64,000 nt of DNA from Rhodococcus pseudokoreensis (GTDB taxonomy: Bacteria > Actinomycetota > Actinomycetes > Mycobacteriales > Mycobacteriaceae). The stretch is from assembly GCF_017068395.1 (NCBI RefSeq), contig NZ_CP070614.1:248001-312000 (forward strand), written 5' to 3'. Below, piece by piece: positions 61,135-64,000 of the stretch. Positions within the stretch are counted from its first letter, which is position 1. Every line of letters starts with the position of its first letter. The notes under the pieces were generated by a model, which worked only from the letters and a program-made list of their open reading frames with translations, searched no databases and was not told where the DNA came from. The translations under genes and the position numbers were made by a program.

Positions 61135-63069
61135 ATGAAGATAACGACGTTGAGGTTGAGCAACTTTCAGTCGTTCGGGCCGGCGCCGACGACGATCGAT
61201 CTAGCGGATCTTACGTATGTGCTCGGCCCGAACGGGGCAGGGAAGACTGCGGTACTCGAGGCGCTATCACGGCTGTTCAGCCCGGTTGCTCCGCAACGCA
61301 CGATCCGTCTGAGCGATTTCCACGTTCCGGGCGTCCGCAGCATTGCCGAGAGCCAGGACGAGGCTCCCGTGTTGTGGATCGAGGTCGATCTCGAGTTCCC
61401 CGAAGCAGATACGGACGGCCAGCACGCGTCCGTCCCGCCCCATTTCTCGCACATGGCGATCGACACCGAGGACGGGGTCCCGCGAATCCGGGTCCGGCTG
61501 ACCGCGGTGCTCGCTCCCGACGACGTCATCGACGAGAAGATCGAATACGTCCTGCACGCCGACGAATTCGGTGAACCGGACACCAGGGCGGCCATGTCCC
61601 GGTACGACCGCAGCCACATCGAGGTCCACTATCTTCATGCACGCCGAGACCCGACCGACCACATCTCCTACACGACCACGTCACTGATAGGGCGGACGTT
61701 GCGCGCGGTGGACTGGACGGCGGAGCGGGCCACCTTGACCGATCTCACCGGGCAGATCACGAGAGCGCTGACGACGAACAGTGCGGTGGCGAGCGTGGGC
61801 GTCCATCTCACTCAGCAATGGCAGGGTCTGCACACGGGTGCGTTCTTCGCTGACCCCTCGATCGCGTTCGGGCGAGGGGAGTTGGACGGGGTGCTGCGGC
61901 AGCTGACCGTGACCTTCGCACCCTCGCACGATGGTGCGCACTTGCCGTTCGAACGGCTCAGCGACGGCCAGAAGTCGTTGCTGTACATCTCGCTCGTGCT
62001 GTCCTGGCAAGCCCTGGCCAGACGGGTTCTCGCAGGTGAGGAAACCTCCCTAGACCCGGACAAGTTGCGGCCGCCCGTGCACACTGTGATCGCGCTGGAG
62101 GAACCGGAGAACAGCCTCGCACCCCAATACCTGGGAAGGATCATCCGGCAACTGCGCGCCGCCTGCGGCGAAGGCGACGTACAGGCACTCGTCGCGACCC
62201 ACGCGCCGACGATGCTGCGCCGCGTGGATCCGGAGACGATCTGCTTCCTGCGCCTCGACCAAAATCGTCAGACCGTGGTGCACCGCATCGAGCTGCCCGC
62301 CGACGACGAAGACGCGGCGAAATATGTGCGAGAAGCCGTGGAAGCCTATCCCGAGCTGTACTTCTCGCGGCTGGTGGTGCTGGGCGAAGGCGCCAGCGAG
62401 CATGTTGTGCTCCCGCGCGTGCTCGCCGCGGCAGGAATCGCTGAAGACGATGCCTCGGTATCGGTCGTGCCTCTCGGCGGTCGGCACGTCAATCACTTCT
62501 GGCGCCTACTCAACGAGCTGCAGATCCCGCACGTGACCCTGTTGGACCTGGACAGCGGTCGGTACCAGGGCGGCTGGGGTCGCATACGCAACGCACTCAA
62601 TCAGGTCAATAAGGTTCACCCCGATAGCTATACGAAGGCTCAGGTCGACGCTCTCCCGAAGTGGGACGACGACGTCGACTACCCCATGGTGCACGACCCG
62701 AACTTCGGCGGCGGTGGTCCGGTGTTGTCGTTGGAACGGCGGGGAGTGTTCTTCTCGAACCCGGTCGACCTGGATCTGCTGATGCTCGACGCATTCCCCG
62801 ATGCGTACGGCGTGAACCCCCTCGAACCGGACGACGAGACGATCGTGGCCGTCCTCGGCAAAGCACACTCCCATGAAGAACGCCTCGGCAAGGACGTGCT
62901 TGCCCTGTTCGACGACTACCACGCCAAGTTCGACCTGAAGAGCAAGCCCGCCACCCACCTCGCCGCACTCTCGACCCTGGAAGACAAGGAGCTCATGGAC
63001 GGTCTCCCGGACGTCCTGTCCCGGCTCATCGACCACCTGCGGGCGATGCTGGCGGAGCTACCGGAATGA
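61135..63069 (+). CDS. OLD-family ATP-dependent endonuclease (GajA-like), AAA plus TOPRIM
   Basis: 644 residues, ATG 61135. ATPase motifs: Walker A GPNGAGKT at 31-38, signature LSDGQKS at 275-281, Walker B VIALEEPE at 318-325 with His356 in VATHAPTM. TOPRIM nuclease motifs: LGEGASE at 416-422 and LDLDSGR at 470-476. This is the OLD/GajA design; in Gabija, GajA cuts DNA when nucleotide levels fall during phage attack and works with the UvrD-like GajB. A UvrD-type gene starts inside its stop (ATGA) but is cut after about 41 codons, so the system is apparently incomplete. RBS weak (GGAAGG, 12 bases before). Confidence 0.88.
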   Translation: MKITTLRLSNFQSFGPAPTTIDLADLTYVLGPNGAGKTAVLEALSRLFSPVAPQRTIRLSDFHVPGVRSIAESQDEAPVLWIEVDLEFPEADTDGQHASVPPHFSHMAIDTEDGVPRIRVRLTAVLAPDDVIDEKIEYVLHADEFGEPDTRAAMSRYDRSHIEVHYLHARRDPTDHISYTTTSLIGRTLRAVDWTAERATLTDLTGQITRALTTNSAVASVGVHLTQQWQGLHTGAFFADPSIAFGRGELDGVLRQLTVTFAPSHDGAHLPFERLSDGQKSLLYISLVLSWQALARRVLAGEETSLDPDKLRPPVHTVIALEEPENSLAPQYLGRIIRQLRAACGEGDVQALVATHAPTMLRRVDPETICFLRLDQNRQTVVHRIELPADDEDAAKYVREAVEAYPELYFSRLVVLGEGASEHVVLPRVLAAAGIAEDDASVSVVPLGGRHVNHFWRLLNELQIPHVTLLDLDSGRYQGGWGRIRNALNQVNKVHPDSYTKAQVDALPKWDDDVDYPMVHDPNFGGGGPVLSLERRGVFFSNPVDLDLLMLDAFPDAYGVNPLEPDDETIVAVLGKAHSHEERLGKDVLALFDDYHAKFDLKSKPATHLAALSTLEDKELMDGLPDVLSRLIDHLRAMLAELPE

Positions 63070-63190
63070 TCCGGGCAGAAGATTGGGCCCCGATCGACGG
63101 TCTGGTCCTCGAACCCAACGCGCTCATAGCGGCCACCACGCTCGAAGGGAACGTCGTCGTCGCGGCCGGCCCCGGAGCAGGCAAGACATC
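63066..63190 (+). pseudogene. N-terminal fragment of a UvrD-type helicase (GajB-like)
   Basis: ATG 63066 overlaps the nuclease stop. About 41 codons match a UvrD helicase start: the Q-motif-like LEPNALIAAT and Walker A VVVAAGPGAGKTS. At about 63188 the match ends within Walker A+1, and the sequence becomes the antisense of a GGDEF-domain gene that is itself cut at the same base. So two genes were joined by a rearrangement. Downstream helicase motifs are absent here; a helicase C-terminal piece lies at 865-1260 in the opposite direction. Confidence 0.82.
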
Positions 63191-64000
63191 TGCTGATACG
63201 CCAGGGCACGGTTCGGTAGCCCGGTCAATGAATCGTGCAGGCTCAGATGCCGCAGCGCCTGCTCTGCCTCGATGCGCCGGATCGCCGCGGCCAGTACGGC
63301 GGCCACCGAGCGCAGGAACATCACCTCCCGGTCGGAGTAGTCGCGGGGGCGGGCACTGTGTGCGGTGAGCACTCCCCACACCGTCTCGGCGCCGATGGGA
63401 ACGCAGACCCCGCTCCGTAGCCCCCGGGAATTCATGGCTTCGGTGGAGAACCGGTGCTCGCCGTACCGGTCGGGGCAGATGATGATCTGATCGGTGGCGG
63501 CCGCGTATCCGGGCTGGGAATCGGTACCGGGGGCGAAGGTGTCCGGGACGGGTGGTTGACCGCGGTAGGCGAGCACCCGCAACACCGCGCCCGGCTCCTC
63601 GGCCCGGGCGACCGAGGCGCAGTTGACTCCGACCAACGCGGCGGCTGCGTCCGCCGCGGCGACGAGGACGTGGTCGAGGTCGCCGTCGACGGCGAGCTGA
63701 CTCAGGTCGGCGAGGGCGCGTTGTTCGCGGACCCGATACGCGGCCGCCTCCAACGCGGTGTGCAGGCGCTGTTCGTGCTCCTGGGCGGTGCGCAGGTCCT
63801 GGGCGATGCAGGCGATCACCGCAGGGCGATGGTCCTCGGTGCGCTCGATCACGTAGGTGGACAAGGTCACCGGGATTGGTTCACCGGTCAGGAAGTGCCG
63901 GAACTCCGACCGGCCCTCCCATCGGCCCTGTTCGAGCAGGGCTGATTCCATCTCGGGGGCCTGGACGAATCCGACGTCGGTGAAGAATTCCGGCGCCCCG
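63190..64000 (-). pseudogene. PAS-GAF-GGDEF signalling protein, cut at the GGDEF start and running off the window
   Basis: Read from the window edge on the minus strand: a PAS-like segment (SALLEQGRWEGRSEFRHFLT, VTLSTYVIERTEDHRPAVIA), a coiled linker (AYRVREQRALADLSQLAVDG), a GAF domain (VAAADAAAALVGVNCASVAR, GLRSGVCVPIGAETVWGVLT, HSARPRDYSDREVMFLRSVA) and the first GGDEF residues (HLSLHDSLTGLPNRALAYQQ). The frame then enters the helicase fragment at 63189. Without the GGDEF core it cannot make cyclic-di-GMP. The N-terminus lies beyond base 64000. Confidence 0.8.

Noticed and set aside
1..64000. Search for CRISPR arrays, rRNA, tRNA, origins and partition genes
   Set aside because: No regularly spaced repeats and no recognisable RNA genes or replication genes were seen by eye. 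Short or divergent tRNAs could be missed without a covariance search.

Overview
The window is high-GC DNA with actinobacterial gene style: frequent GTG and TTG starts, GGAGG ribosome sites and coding on both strands. Gene families such as PucR regulators, a family III CoA-transferase, lipoyl synthase and degradative HMG-CoA reductase fit a mycolate-containing actinomycete, most likely Rhodococcus or a close relative. This is inferred from gene content, because no rRNA, tRNA, replication or partition gene is present to place it. Five insertion sequences, several broken genes and four defence or toxin-antitoxin loci mark it as an accessory region, either a genomic island or a segment of a large plasmid.

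Layout, left to right. 1-2.5 kb: a RelE-like toxin pair, then debris (the C-terminal end of a UvrD-type helicase, a broken IS5 transposase, a P-type ATPase scrap). 2.5-8.6 kb: a catabolic operon with a 5-dehydro-4-deoxyglucarate dehydratase-like enzyme, a complete SsuABC/NMT1-type ABC importer, an M24 metallohydrolase and a RidA protein, closed by strong hairpins. 8.9-10.5 kb: four decayed fragments (acyl-CoA dehydrogenase, SDR, MaoC, SMP-30). 11-17.2 kb (minus strand): hydantoinase/ketone-carboxylase-like HyuA and HyuB, with a zinc-ribbon tail on HyuB, then a CoA-transferase and an enoyl-CoA hydratase. A divergent PucR-type regulator follows, with tandem 22-bp repeats between. 19.6-21.9 kb: HMG-CoA reductase and HMG-CoA lyase (mevalonate breakdown), with an IS701-family element inserted at the lyase stop codon. 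23.7-34.3 kb: small, frameshifted or IS-split genes, an AbiE-like toxin-antitoxin pair, and IS3, IS5 and IS256 elements. 35.1-40.7 kb: an amidase, an Nramp-like carrier, a two-unit Lrp/AsnC regulator, RidA and a D-amino-acid-oxidase-like flavoenzyme. 41.8-53.5 kb: an apparently coherent 1-aminocyclopropane-1-carboxylate (ACC) module. 53.7-58.1 kb: an MFS carrier, an M20 peptidase and a LysR regulator. 58.2-64 kb: a truncated Lrp regulator, a degenerate PfkB kinase, an HTH/PIN toxin-antitoxin pair, and a Gabija-like OLD nuclease followed by the first ~41 codons of a UvrD helicase that ends abruptly in a GGDEF gene.

The most interesting system is the 42-53.5 kb block. ACC deaminase (PLP enzyme, releases 2-oxobutyrate) is divergent from PdxS (PLP synthase). 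Downstream on the deaminase strand lie lipoyl synthase, a RidA protein, and E1 and E2 components of a 2-oxo-acid dehydrogenase whose E2 seems to lack the usual subunit-binding domain. On the other side are a GntR regulator, an alpha/beta hydrolase and an amino-acid permease. Three copies of a GCAATATNTTGC-type palindrome lie in front of acdS/pdxS, gntR and the permease, which suggests one regulon. I infer import of ACC or a related amino acid, deamination to 2-oxobutyrate, and oxidation to propionyl-CoA, with both cofactors supplied from the same locus.

Several genes carry single-base indels in short G or C runs. Some of these may be sequence errors rather than true mutations.
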